Below, one piece after another: positions 20,910-30,755 of a DNA stretch of 64,000 nt. The notes beneath the pieces are model-generated. The model saw nothing but the letters and a program-made list of their open reading frames with translations. It made no database searches and was not told the DNA's origin. Source of the DNA: Cepaea nemoralis (Eukaryota; Mollusca; Gastropoda; Stylommatophora; Helicidae); contig JACEFZ010022425.1 of NCBI GenBank assembly GCA_014155875.1, positions 301,001 through 365,000 on the forward strand, written 5' to 3'. The stretch's first letter is position 1. Each line of letters starts with the position of its first letter. Both the position numbers and the translations under genes were made by a program.

Positions 20910-21510
20910 TTTATAATGTTCTACTTATCGACTGTCAACACAATTACTAGAAGTGCCTTAAATTATTTCAAGTTAATTTTATCATTATCCCTAACTCCAG
21001 CATTTTATGATTGACAGTCGACAGAAGTTGTTTATTTTCCTAGCATTGTTGCCGACTCCTGCAACAGAATGATAGACAATTGACAGAAGTTCTGAATATT
21101 TTCATTTATATTATTGACACCAACTTATGAAATATGATGATAAACAGCTGCAAAAAAGTTGTCGTTATTTAATATTCCATATTTGTTAGTAACTTCTTCT
21201 CAAAAGGCTAATAGATAATTGACAGAAGTTGTGGTTATTCTCTCATTGTAGATACTTTTTACAATATGATAATAGGCAATCCATACAAATTGCTAGTAGT
21301 ATCTGTTATATCATTGTCACCAACTCCTACAATATCAGACAATGAACGAGATTGTGTGTAGTTCATATTGTGTCTTTGACATTGACTTATTCAATAGTAT
21401 GATAGATAATTCATTGAAGTTGTAGTTTTTAATTTATATTCTATCATTGTCCCTAACTCATGAAATAGGATAACAGATAACAACCAGCAGTTGTGAGTAT
21501 TTTCATTGGC
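20910..21510. repeat. Degenerate tandem array, period about 66 bp
   Basis: About nine diverged units marked by recurrences of GATAATTGACAGAAGTTGT-like words at roughly 20928, 21011, 21076, 21140, 21213, 21272, 21340, 21403 and 21474, alternating with ATCATTGTCACCAACTCCT-like words. Spacing varies from about 59 to 83 bp, so the array is old. Confidence 0.65.
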
Positions 21511-21514
21511 ACCT

Positions 21515-24344
21515 TTCCGTCTTGACAGACGATAGTTTGGTACATTGTGCTTCAAAAAGGCTTAATAACTACGATCCATGGCGGTGACTAGTGTGGCTGG
21601 TAAGATTCGTGCTGTAAAGGATTGTCCACAGTGGATGCATGTGAGAAAATGGTCATTTCCACCATCATGCACCGTCTTACGTCTCTCGCGCTCTGTGTGT
21701 GCTTTATCTGCAATCATTTTCTACTTTGTCTTTATTCCATTTCTGATAGTTGCCCTCCATGCAACACGTTCAGTGGCGACTTGCTCCCAATGTGCACAAT
21801 CAATGCCTGTATCAATCATGTCCCGCTTACACACATCTCTGTATCGTAGTAGAGGCCGACCCTGTGATCTCCTACCCATATGTAATTCACCAAATACGAT
21901 GTCCTTTGGTATTCTACCATCATATATCCTCCTAACCTGTCCTATCCATCTAAGTCTACGAAGACTGAGCATGGAATAAACCGTACCAAAACCTAATCTT
22001 TCCAATACTTCACTATTTGTGATTTTGTCTTGCCACTTAATACCAAGTATTCTTCGCAGACACCGCACATGAAAGCTGTTTAAACGTTACTCTTGGTATG
22101 AGTAAATTGTCCAGGTTTCACTGCCATAAAGAAAAGTACTAAGGTCACAGGCTTGGTAGACGAGGACTTTTGTTTTGGCAGTAAGCTTCCTGTTCTCCCA
22201 GACTCTTTTTTGCTAACATGTTCATTTTTGTTGCTGCCTTACCAGTCCTGATATTGATTTCCTGATCTAGGGATAATTTGCTATTTACCTCTGACCCTAG
22301 ATTTGTAAAATGGTCTACTATCTCCAGTTCGGCGTCGTCAATAAAGATTAATGGTACCCCATGTACACCTTGTGACATAATCTGTGTCTTCATTTTGTTA
22401 ATTGTTAAACAAGTTCAGGACAAGCATTGGAGAATGCAGATAGTAGATGTTGTAATTCATCCTTAGAGTGGGTCGTAATTGCAGCATCATCCGCAAAAAG
22501 CACCTATCTGATTAGTACCCTCCTAATTTTGGTCTTGGCCTTCAATCCATGAGCATTATAGAGGCCGCCATCTGCACGTGAGTGAATGTATTTACCGGCA
22601 TCCTGATCACGAAAGGCATATTTCAATACAAGTGAAAAGTATATTCCAAAGAGGGTGGGGGATCTTCCTAATCTTCCCAAACTCCACTCTTTATTTCAAA
22701 CTCTTCTGAAGTTGCAACATCAAACTAGATTAAATACATGTGGAACGGTTCCACAATGGACAGAAGAGTTGGTGGGCAACCAGTATTCTTTACTTCCTTG
22801 AACAGACCCTAACGACTCACCAAAAATCAAATGCCTTTGTGAGGTCGATGAAGGCAGTAAAAAGTTGATGATTTTGTTCCCGGCATTTCCTTGCATTTGT
22901 CGCAATGAGAATATCATATCAATGGTAGACCGGTTCTGTCGGAAGCCGCATTGTGTTTCGGGGTAGACTTGATCTCCTAGGGCTTGAAGTCTGCGCAGAA
23001 TAATTCTGGCAAATGCTTTCCCAACAGTACACAGAAGTGAAATACCCCTACAGTTGTTACAGTCGCTTCCATTGTACAGCGTTATGATGCTTGAATTTGG
23101 GACTTGTCCTTCTCTCCATCATAGCTCTATTAGCATGTGGATCTGTAGAGTTTGTGTATCTTGCCCACTCCTGATTACCTCTATTGGAATCCCATCATTA
23201 CCTGGAGCCTTAGCCAGATGCAAGTTCATTTATAGCACACTTAACTTCTGTTATGGTGGGAAGTATGTCCAGGTGGTCAAGAGTTGGTAGGGCCTCTATG
23301 GCGTTGAGGGCATTATCCGCTAGTTTGATAACACTTGCGTAAAGCTCCAAATAGTGCTCTACCCATCTATCCATCTGCTTTTTCTTATCAGTGATGATTT
23401 CTCCAGTCAAGGTTTTCGATGGTGCACTTCTACTGATCATTGGACCACAGGCTTTCTTTATTCCCTCATACATGCTTGTGATGTTTCCCTTATCACTTGC
23501 GATTTGAATGGACTCAAATAACTTGATCCAATAGTCATTTGCACACTGCCTGGCAGCCTTTTGCACATCCTTCCGAGCTTGCTTAAGCTGACTGAGAATG
23601 TTACGCGTTGTTCTTTCCTTGTTTCTTAAGAGAGCTATCTTCTTTTTATCAATCAAGGGCTGCAGTGTCTGGTTGTTTGCCGCAAACCAGTCCTCTCTCT
23701 TGTGATCCACAGTGCCGTAAACCCCTACCGCAGTTTTATAAGCGTTTCCTTAAGTGTACCCCACTTTTCACTTACTGTGCAATTTTCTGATATATCTGTG
23801 AACGCGTCTTCAAGTTGGTGTTAAAACTCAAAGCACTTTTCAGGATCGAGAGTGTTAATAATATTACTCCTGGGGCTAGATTCATGTTTAGCTGTGTAGA
23901 TTCACTTTGGTCTCAAGTCTAAACCTTGCAACAACCAAAGAATGATCCGTATCACAGTCAGCACTGTGATAACTTCGAATTAATGATGTATGGTTCATAA
24001 GTTGCCTCCGTGTGATGATGAAGTCCAGCTGATGCCAATGGCCGGATCTTAGATGTTTCCATGTGACCTTATGCAGCTCTTTTGTTTTAAAAAAGGAGTT
24101 TGTAATACATAGGTCATTACTAGTGCAAAGCTCTAGCAGCGTTTGCGTATTTTCATTCATGCGACCGATGTTGTATTTTCTAAAACACACTGGCCATGAA
24201 CTCGAGTCCTTATCCCACGAGCATTGAAATCACCGAGAATATAAATGTAGTCGGATTTTGGAACTGCCTTGATCACGGAGTCTAACTCCTCATAGAACGA
24301 ATCCTTCACATCATCAGAGGAAGCGAGTGTCGGTGCATATTCAT
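21515..24344 (-). pseudogene. LINE B copy 1, near-complete ORF2, 5'-truncated
   Basis: From 24344 downward: endonuclease part with YAPT, then WKHLRSGHWHQLDFIITRRQ and CDTDHSLVVARF (23888-24190); linker/RT start 23210-23710 (WFAANNQTLQPLIDKKK, MDRWVEHYLELYASV); FIDLTKAFDF at about 22840; FADDAAITTHS with FADD at 22486-22497; and C-terminal RILGIKWQDKITNSEVLERL with GRRSQGRPLLRYRDVCKRD (21721-22068). Blocks resemble the widespread CR1/Jockey-like ORF2 often annotated craniofacial development protein 2-like. Several stops and shifts. The 5' end is cut at the endonuclease, against repeat K. Confidence 0.8.
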
Positions 24345-24949
24345 TAATTTACTTAAAGAGTTAAAGGTCTGAGCAATTATCTTGCTAAGAGCAGAAATAA
24401 GTATGCTGAGTATGGTATATTAATTTTTGGCAGGTGCACGCGTGCACCTTATTGGCTAAGATAAAGGTCTAGATTTGTCTGCACTTGAGGTGGGCATTCA
24501 AACTGCATATTCAAATCACTGACACCAACAATGGCAGACGGGCATTGACGACCACAATGGGACGAAGGGAACGTAATGGGACTAAAAGGCCCTAGAAAAT
24601 TGCAACTAGTGACGGTAATGAAAAGGTGACATGTGCAGGCCAGATACCACACACCAGTAACGATCATTGCATAGAAAGTATACGGCAAAGAATCTACAAC
24701 AATCTAGGCCACTTGGCGCAACACTACAGTTTGATATATTTTATCGCAGACTGTATTCATGCTCTCACTCTTTAACTCTGAGCGGACGCGCCCAGAGCAT
24801 CTACAAGTTCATTATGGCGGGAAAGAGGGCTACATAGTGAGTCAAGACTTGTCATTGTAATTGTGAGCTCATTGCTTCAGATCTACTTAGAGGTGAATGT
24901 CCCATATATCAGGATCACATTACTGGAAGATAGGTGCGAAATGATATAA
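24345..24949. repeat. Repeat K copy 1
   Basis: About 600 bp starting AAAGAGTTAAAGGTCTGAGC, with the palindrome-like GTGCACGCGTGCACC, and ending near CTGGAAGATAGGTGCGAAATGA. It is colinear with copy 3 (27625-28285), and its second half matches copy 2 (26660-26970). No coding frame or TIR detected; class unknown. Confidence 0.65.
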
Positions 24950-25480
24950 TATAGTAACATATAAAGTCAGGAAATCATACCCATTCCAAATAACATCTGG
25001 CTTGAAACAGGGTGATGAACTATCGCCGCTCCTTTTCAATTTGGCTCTAGAGAAAGTTGTAAGGAAGATAAAGGAGGAATGTACTATTGGAGGAACATCA
25101 AGACTGCTTGGTTACGCAGATGATATAGATATTATAGGGGGAAATGAAAAAAAGGACAGTGGAAATATTGACTCACTTAAAGGAAAAAGCTCAACATATG
25201 GGTCTGGTTATCAACCAAAATAAGACAGAATATATGGTAATTTCAAGAGAAGGAACGGCTAAAAATTATGGCCACATACAAATAGATAATATGACCATTA
25301 AAAGAACGGAAATATACAAATACCTGGGTGCAATATTCAACTGCTCCAACATAATAAGGGAAGAAATACAAGCTAGAATCAACTCTGGAAATAAGATATA
25401 CTATGCACTACAACAACTGCTGAAATCAAATGTGCTATCTCGTAACACCAAGATCATAATTTACAATTTACAAGAATATA
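24950..25480 (+). pseudogene. LINE D fragment, RT palm
   Basis: The frame reads YPFQITSGLKQGDELSPLLF with NLALEKVVRKIKE, then LLGYADDIDIIGGN (YADD). After a one-base shift it continues as HMGLVINQNKTEYMVISREG and IYKYLGAIFNCSNIIREEIQ. These are RT motifs 4-7 of an invertebrate non-LTR family distinct from LINE A and B. It is cut at about 25480, before the LYGCETW box. Confidence 0.75.
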
Positions 25481-25573
25481 ATGTTGTCACATGTGTATGT
25501 ATGTATATGCTGTATTCGCAAATGTAAAATGATACTGTTTGTATGCATAATAAACGTTTTAAAAAAAGGTACA

Positions 25574-25610
25574 CGCTCTCGGTCTTTTGGCTAAGACCAC
25601 AGTGTAGTAT
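25574..25610 (+). ncRNA. U2 snRNA 5'-end-derived segment
   Basis: CGCTCTCGGTCTTTTGGCTAAGACCACAGTGTAGTAT aligns with U2 snRNA nucleotides ~3-38 with one deletion, a C-to-T change and a few changes in the loop. It keeps the branch-point-recognition GTAGTA (25604-25609). Similarity stops there: the Sm site and 3' stem-loops are absent, so this is a U2-derived head or truncated copy, not a working U2 gene. It follows an A-rich run with AATAAA (about 25548-25568). Confidence 0.75.
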
Positions 25611-25920
25611 TGACCTCTCAGTACTGAACTTGGTATGGCCAGGGGTTGAGATGATCAATCAAACCTCACAACTCCTCACAATAGATGTGGGATTTGGTGG
25701 ACCACTGTGGGCAAAGGCTCATAGTGGGACTAAGGGCCCACAATAGGTACAGAAAACAGAAAACAGAGGTACCCGGGGGCCTCAGGGTGTCACTCTATCC
25801 ACTGGGGGAAACGCTAGCCCTTAAAACAAAATAAAACAAAAGACCACGCGTGTACCTTGTAATTGTAAACATGTTGCGGTGGCACCGCCTAGGTAATAAT
25901 AGAAAACATTAATATAATAG
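25611..25920. other. Sequence downstream of the U2-like segment
   Basis: Non-coding; continues TGACCTCTCAGTACTGAACT and could be the body of a U2-headed SINE. The piece at 25715-25750 (GGGCCCACAATAG, AAAACAGAAAACAGA) is simple-sequence-like. Confidence 0.35.
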
Positions 25921-26598
25921 CTTATTAATAAGTTAATTGAAAAATACACTAAAAGAGAACATCTAAGAATATCTGTATTTCTGCATCCGATGGACAAGAA
26001 TCGAGGATCTGCTGCTGTCAATTCAACACTGTTGCCAGACAAATATTCAGATCAACTAGAAGGTTCTCTGCTGGATGTGAACCGTGTGAAAGTTATCTGG
26101 GATCGCTACCTCATTGTGAATGGGAATCCCAGCATGGAGGTCTTCACAGATTTGGTTGTGTTAAGTCCTAAAGAAGACCAACAACTTGAAGGGGAGGTTA
26201 ACAAGAAAAACAAAATTGACATGGGTTGCTGGTTGCTGGACACATTCAGTGCTGCTTTGAACATCGCAGCTTCCTCTGCGTTTGACCTGCGTGATGGAAA
26301 AAGCTGTACATTTCTGATGACCAAGGGTGTGGTAGACGGAGAAATTATGCTATTGAGAGGTACATTGGTCAGTTTAACATCTTGTCAAAACACCAACGTA
26401 TTCAAGGACACGGAAGACATGATCATGGAGGAAGATGTGACAGCTAATAAACGTGCACAGTTTACAACAGAAGTTAGCCATTGGGCAGCTGAAAATAGCT
26501 CACACATGGAGAAAGATACCAGCGAGAATGAACGGGCAATATATATGTTGCCTGACGAACAAACAGTGCACGGTAGTGGTAAAAATAGTTTCAAGTAA
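25921..26598 (+). CDS. Unrecognised ORF between repeat K copies, possible orphan gene or captured exon
   Basis: An open frame of 225 codons from the preceding stop; the first ATG at 25990 gives 202 residues. I recognise no family. The protein is acidic and soluble-looking: no signal peptide or clear membrane segment, an internal Asp/Glu/Lys-rich stretch (VLSPKEDQQLEGEVNKKNK), a central AALNIAASSAFDLRDGKS segment, and a hydrophilic tail. Codon use looks ordinary and no retroelement motif is present. Repeat K copies lie on both sides. No TATA box or splice site can be asserted. It may be a retrogene, an exon, an accessory ORF of an unknown mobile element, or chance. Confidence 0.4.
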   Translation, partial: LINKLIEKYTKREHLRISVFLHPMDKNRGSAAVNSTLLPDKYSDQLEGSLLDVNRVKVIWDRYLIVNGNPSMEVFTDLVVLSPKEDQQLEGEVNKKNKIDMGCWLLDTFSAALNIAASSAFDLRDGKSCTFLMTKGVVDGEIMLLRGTLVSLTSCQNTNVFKDTEDMIMEEDVTANKRAQFTTEVSHWAAENSSHMEKDTSENERAIYMLPDEQTVHGSGKNSFK

Positions 26599-26659
26599 AG
26601 TCCTAATAATGTTAAAAAGTGAAAACATTGCAATTGTACCTAGTGAGGTTAATAGAAAA

Positions 26660-26970
26660 GTGTAATGTGCAGGCCAGATCATCATTGTATAGAAATTATA
26701 CAGCACAATCTTTAGCATACCTTGTCACTTGGCGATACTCTACAGTTAGATATATGTTATCATAGACTGTCTTGATTCTCTCACTCTTAACTGTGAGTGT
26801 TCGCGCTCAGAACTTCTGCACGTTCATAGGGTAGGAAAGAGGGCTACATTGTCAGTCAAGTCTAGTAATTGTAATTGTGAGCTCATTGCTTCAGCTCTAC
26901 CTATAGGTAAATGTTTCCAATTGCAGCATACCAATACTGGAAGATAAGTGAGAAATGGGAAGACGAGGTG
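26660..26970. repeat. Repeat K copy 2, second half only
   Basis: Matches the last ~310 bp of repeat K copy 1 (GTGCAGGCCAGAT start, GAAAGAGGGCTACAT, TAATTGTGAGCTCATTGCTTC, CTGGAAGATAAGTG end), more diverged than copies 1 and 3 are from each other. Confidence 0.7.
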
Positions 26971-27624
26971 GAGACAATATGCAATAAGGTAAATCCACTG
27001 ATTGTACAAATGACACCAATACAAAAGAACAAATACATATCAGTAAATACTGAAAAATAACTCTTCAACACCATATTTGACATGTCCATTCCAAGAGTTT
27101 CCTCGCCGTAGCATGCTGACCTTTTCTCTACTTGATCTCACTGTGGAATGGATGCTGTGCACTCACTGACTCGCTGGTAGTTATGTGCTCATATTATTTA
27201 CCTATAAGGCATTCATGCTCATCTACGTTGTTTAAAATTGCACATAATGATGAATCCATGTTTCAAAATATTAGTTTCAGTGTTAAGAAACATGTTGTCA
27301 TCTATTTATGTTATCGCAATATTGTGCATGACATACATTGTGAAAAGACTATACAACATGAACTGAGGCAATAAGGGGAAATAAACATTCTGTAAATCCA
27401 TATTAAGGCCCGCACGGGAGATAACGAAAGCTATTTATGCGTATAAGAAATATTGTTTTTATTTAATTTGTGCAAATGTTCATAACATTTTACTTGCGTT
27501 TTTAATTAAAAGCTCTCCGAAGTATATGTAATCATAATCATTTTACCCTTTTATTTAATTAACTTATATTATTTAATACATGAATCTTTCTATTGTATAA
27601 TATCGTACACAATATCAGTATACT
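26971..27624. other. AT-rich, no recognisable feature
   Basis: Only short frames; no repeat or motif recognised. Confidence 0.4.
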
Positions 27625-28285
27625 GAAAGAGTTAAAGGTCTGAACAATTATCTGCTTAACTGCAATATCAGTATGTCGATTATAATATATTCATTTTTGG
27701 CATGTGCACGCGTGCACCTTGTTGGCTAAGATAAAGATATAGATTTGTCTGCACTTGATCTGGTCAGCTTGCAGAGGTGGTCATTCAAACTGTATATTCA
27801 AATCACTGACCACTGGCAGACGGGCATTGGCGACCACAATGGGACGAAGGGAACATCATCATCATTGGCACCTTACCGTCTTGACAGATGACAGTTTGTG
27901 CTTTAAAAAGGCGTAATAACTTTTACCTATGGCGGTAGCGAATGTAACTCATAAGGCCAATTTGCGCTGTAAATGTCCGTTCACAGCATAGTACTGCATA
28001 GCAAGTATACGAAAAAGAATCTACAACAATCTAGGCCACTTGGGCAACACTACAGTTTGATATATTTTATCGTAGAAGGTCTTCATGCTCTCACTCTTAA
28101 CTCTGAACGGACGCGCTCAGAACTTCTACAAGTTCATTATGGCGGGAAAGAGGGCTACATAGTGAGTCAAGATTTGTCATTGTAATTGTGAGCTCATTGC
28201 TTCAGATCTACTTAGAGGTGAATGTCCCATATATCAGAATCACATTACTGGAAGGTAGGTGCGAAATGAGAAGAAGAGAGTGAAA
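27625..28285. repeat. Repeat K copy 3, interrupted
   Basis: Colinear with copy 1 from GAGTTAAAGGTCTGAACAA to GGAAGGTAGGTGCGAAATGA, but split at about 27854-27985 by a piece of LINE B. Copy 1 shows the undisturbed sequence at the same point (24594 on). Confidence 0.75.
27854..27985 (-). mobile_element. LINE B 3' end inserted in repeat K
   Basis: Begins with ATCATCATCATTGGCACCTTACCG on the plus strand, i.e. the LINE B 3' terminus with a short (GAT)n tail on the minus strand, and includes CTTGACAGATGACAGTTTG. About 130 bp only: a very short, 5'-truncated insertion. Confidence 0.7.
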
Positions 28286-28328
28286 ATAGATATGGTAATG
28301 CAAACTCATTCATTTTACAAATAGCAGA

Positions 28329-28340
28329 ATACTAGTTAGC

Positions 28341-28408
<68 letters not shown>
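28329..28408. repeat. (TTAG)n microsatellite
   Basis: About 19 nearly perfect TTAG units immediately before the LINE B copy 2 5' UTR. Confidence 0.95.
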
Positions 28409-28429
28409 ACTACTTGCTTTCTGTTAGCG

Positions 28430-30755
28430 CCGAAGTTACCCTGGTGCTAGGAAATGCAGCATACAGACAAAATATCATGCCAGGGCAGACCCTAAGCCTT
28501 GATTGGCGGCTGGTCTAGGATCGAAGCTCCGACAGGCGGACAGTTAGAGCATTGCTTTGCTGATCCGGCAGCTTCTGTAGCTTGTCTTGTTCCAGATGTA
28601 GAGGTGTTTCTTTTCCCCTGGAGTGAACTAGGCAGGCCGAGAGAGGGATCATGCTGCATGGGCAAAACATAATCTCTATATTTTAGCCCAGGATTTGTGC
28701 TATGGAGAGGCAATAACTCCATCCCTGGCCTTAACCAATCTCGGAATCAAAGCGAGAGGCAACTGTTACGGGTTATAAGTCCTTGTCAATTGGCGTAGAC
28801 ATGGGGCGCCACGCGTTGCCTCTGACGGTGGGAGAAACTTACAGGTGTCACTGATCAGCTACCGCCCGCCTCAAGCTGGGCAGCCCCCGACCAATTGGGT
28901 GCTGATCCGCCACAGCCTGCCTGCTTCAATGGGTGCTGGGGATAGGACAAAATCTGATCGCAGGCTGTAAAACCAATGCACCAGGTACTAATAAAAAGAA
29001 AAATAGAAATCTCAAGCTACGGCTTGCAACCTGGAACGTAAGAACCATGTGTCCAGGATTTTCCACTGACGGCTGTGAATGATGCCGAACACAATCGTCT
29101 TTACACTGATATTGCTGGCCTGCAGGAGACTCGCCTCGCTGAGGAAGGATCACTCAGGGAAAACAATTACACCATTTTTTTTTTTTGAAAGGGTAGAGGG
29201 CAGGCAGAAAAAAGGCAACATATTGTGGGCTTTGCAGTGAAGAATTCGCTACTGGGAATGATTGAAAAGGTGAAATTGAAAGACTATCATTCCTGCGCAT
29301 GGCAACCTCTTGTGGTTTTACCGCCATCATTACTACATATGCACCGACACTCGATTCCTCTGATGATGCGAAGGATTCGTTCTATGAGGAGTTAGACTCT
29401 GTGATCAAGGCAGTTCCAAAATCTCATTACATTTATATGCTCGGTGACTTCAATGCTCGTGTGGGCAAGAACTCGAGTTCATGGCCAGTGTGCCTTGGAA
29501 AATACATCATCGGTCACATGAATGGAAATGGGCAAAGGCTGCTGGAGCATTGTATCAGATATGACCTATGTATTACAAATTCCTTATTTAAAATAAAAGA
29601 GCTGCTTAAGATCACATGGAAACATCCAAGATCCGGCCATTGGCGCCAGCTGGACTTCATCATCACACGGAGAGAACATCTGAACCATATATCACTGACT
29701 CGAAGTTACCATAGTGCTGAATGTGATACGGATCATTCTTTGGTTGTTGCAAGGGTTAGACTGAGACCAAAGAGAATCTACACAGCTAAACACAAATCTA
29801 GCCCCAAGGATTAATATTATTAACACTCTCAATCCTGAAAAGTGCTTTCAGTTTCAACCGCAACTTGAAGATGCTTTCACTGATACACCAGAAAACTGCA
29901 TAGTAAATGAAAAGTGGGGTCAGCTTGAAGAAACTCTTTATGAAACTGCAAGGGTTTAAACAAGGTTTATGGCACTGTGGATAATCAGAGGCAGGACTGG
30001 TTTGCGGCAAACAGCCAGACTCTGCAGCTATTGATTGAAAAGAAGAAGAAAGCTCTCTTAAGAAACAAGGAAAGACCAACGCGTAACACTCTGAGTGAGT
30101 TAAAGCAAGCTAGGAAGCATGTGCAAAAGGCTGCCAGGCAGTGTGCAGATGATTATTGGATCAAGTTATGTGAGTCCATTCAAATCGCAAGTGATAAGGG
30201 AAACATCAGAAGCATGTATGAAGGAATAAAGAAAGCCTGTGGTCCAAAGATCAAAAGAAGTGTACCATTGAAAACGTTGACTTGAGAAATCGTAACTGAT
30301 CAGAAACAGCAGATGAACAGATGGGTAGAGCACTATTTGGAGCTTTACTCAAGTGAGACCAAACTAGCGGATGATTCCCTCAACGCCATAGAGACTCTAC
30401 CAACTCTTGACCACCTGGACACACTTCCCACCATAACAGAAGTTAAGTGTGCTATAGATGAACTTGCATCTGGCAAGGCTCCAGGTAAGGATGGGATTCC
30501 AATAGAGGTTATCAGGAGTGGGAAAGACACTCTCACTCTACAGATCCACCAGCTAATAGAGCTATTCTGGCGAGAAGGACAAGTCCCACAGGATTTCAAA
30601 GATTCAAGCATCATAACACTGTACAAGAACAACGGCGATCGGAGCGACTGCAACAACTATAGGGGTATCTCACTTCTGTGTATTGTTGGAAAAGTATTTG
30701 CCAGAATTGTTTTGCGCAGACGTCAAGTCCTAGGAGATCAATTCTACCCCGAATC
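28430..30755 (+). pseudogene. LINE B copy 2 with 5' UTR, endonuclease and RT start; 3'-truncated
   Basis: A 5' UTR (28430-29020; its antisense copy lies at 59060-59340) leads into KLRLATWNVRTM at about 29020. The endonuclease continues at 29299-29814 (AIITTYAPTLDSSDDAKDSF, LGDFNARVGKN, HWRQLDFIITRRE, CDTDHSLVVARV). RT frames 29977-30285 and 30313-30755 follow (MNRWVEHYLELYSSETKLAD, ELASGKAPGKDGIPIEVIR, YRGISLLCIVGKVFARI), with one stop near 30283. The sequence stops at GDQFYPES, joined to LINE A in opposite orientation, so the palm is missing. Confidence 0.85.

Noticed and set aside
21721..22068. Host craniofacial development-type gene
   Set aside because: The motif order is that of a LINE ORF2 C-terminus, and RT and endonuclease lie in line upstream.
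25574..25610. Functional U2 snRNA gene
   Set aside because: Only the first ~37 nt match; Sm site and 3' stem-loops are absent.
28329..28408. Telomere-like TTAG repeat
   Set aside because: Four-base unit, only ~80 bp, internal and next to LINE B; not TTAGGG or TTAGG.
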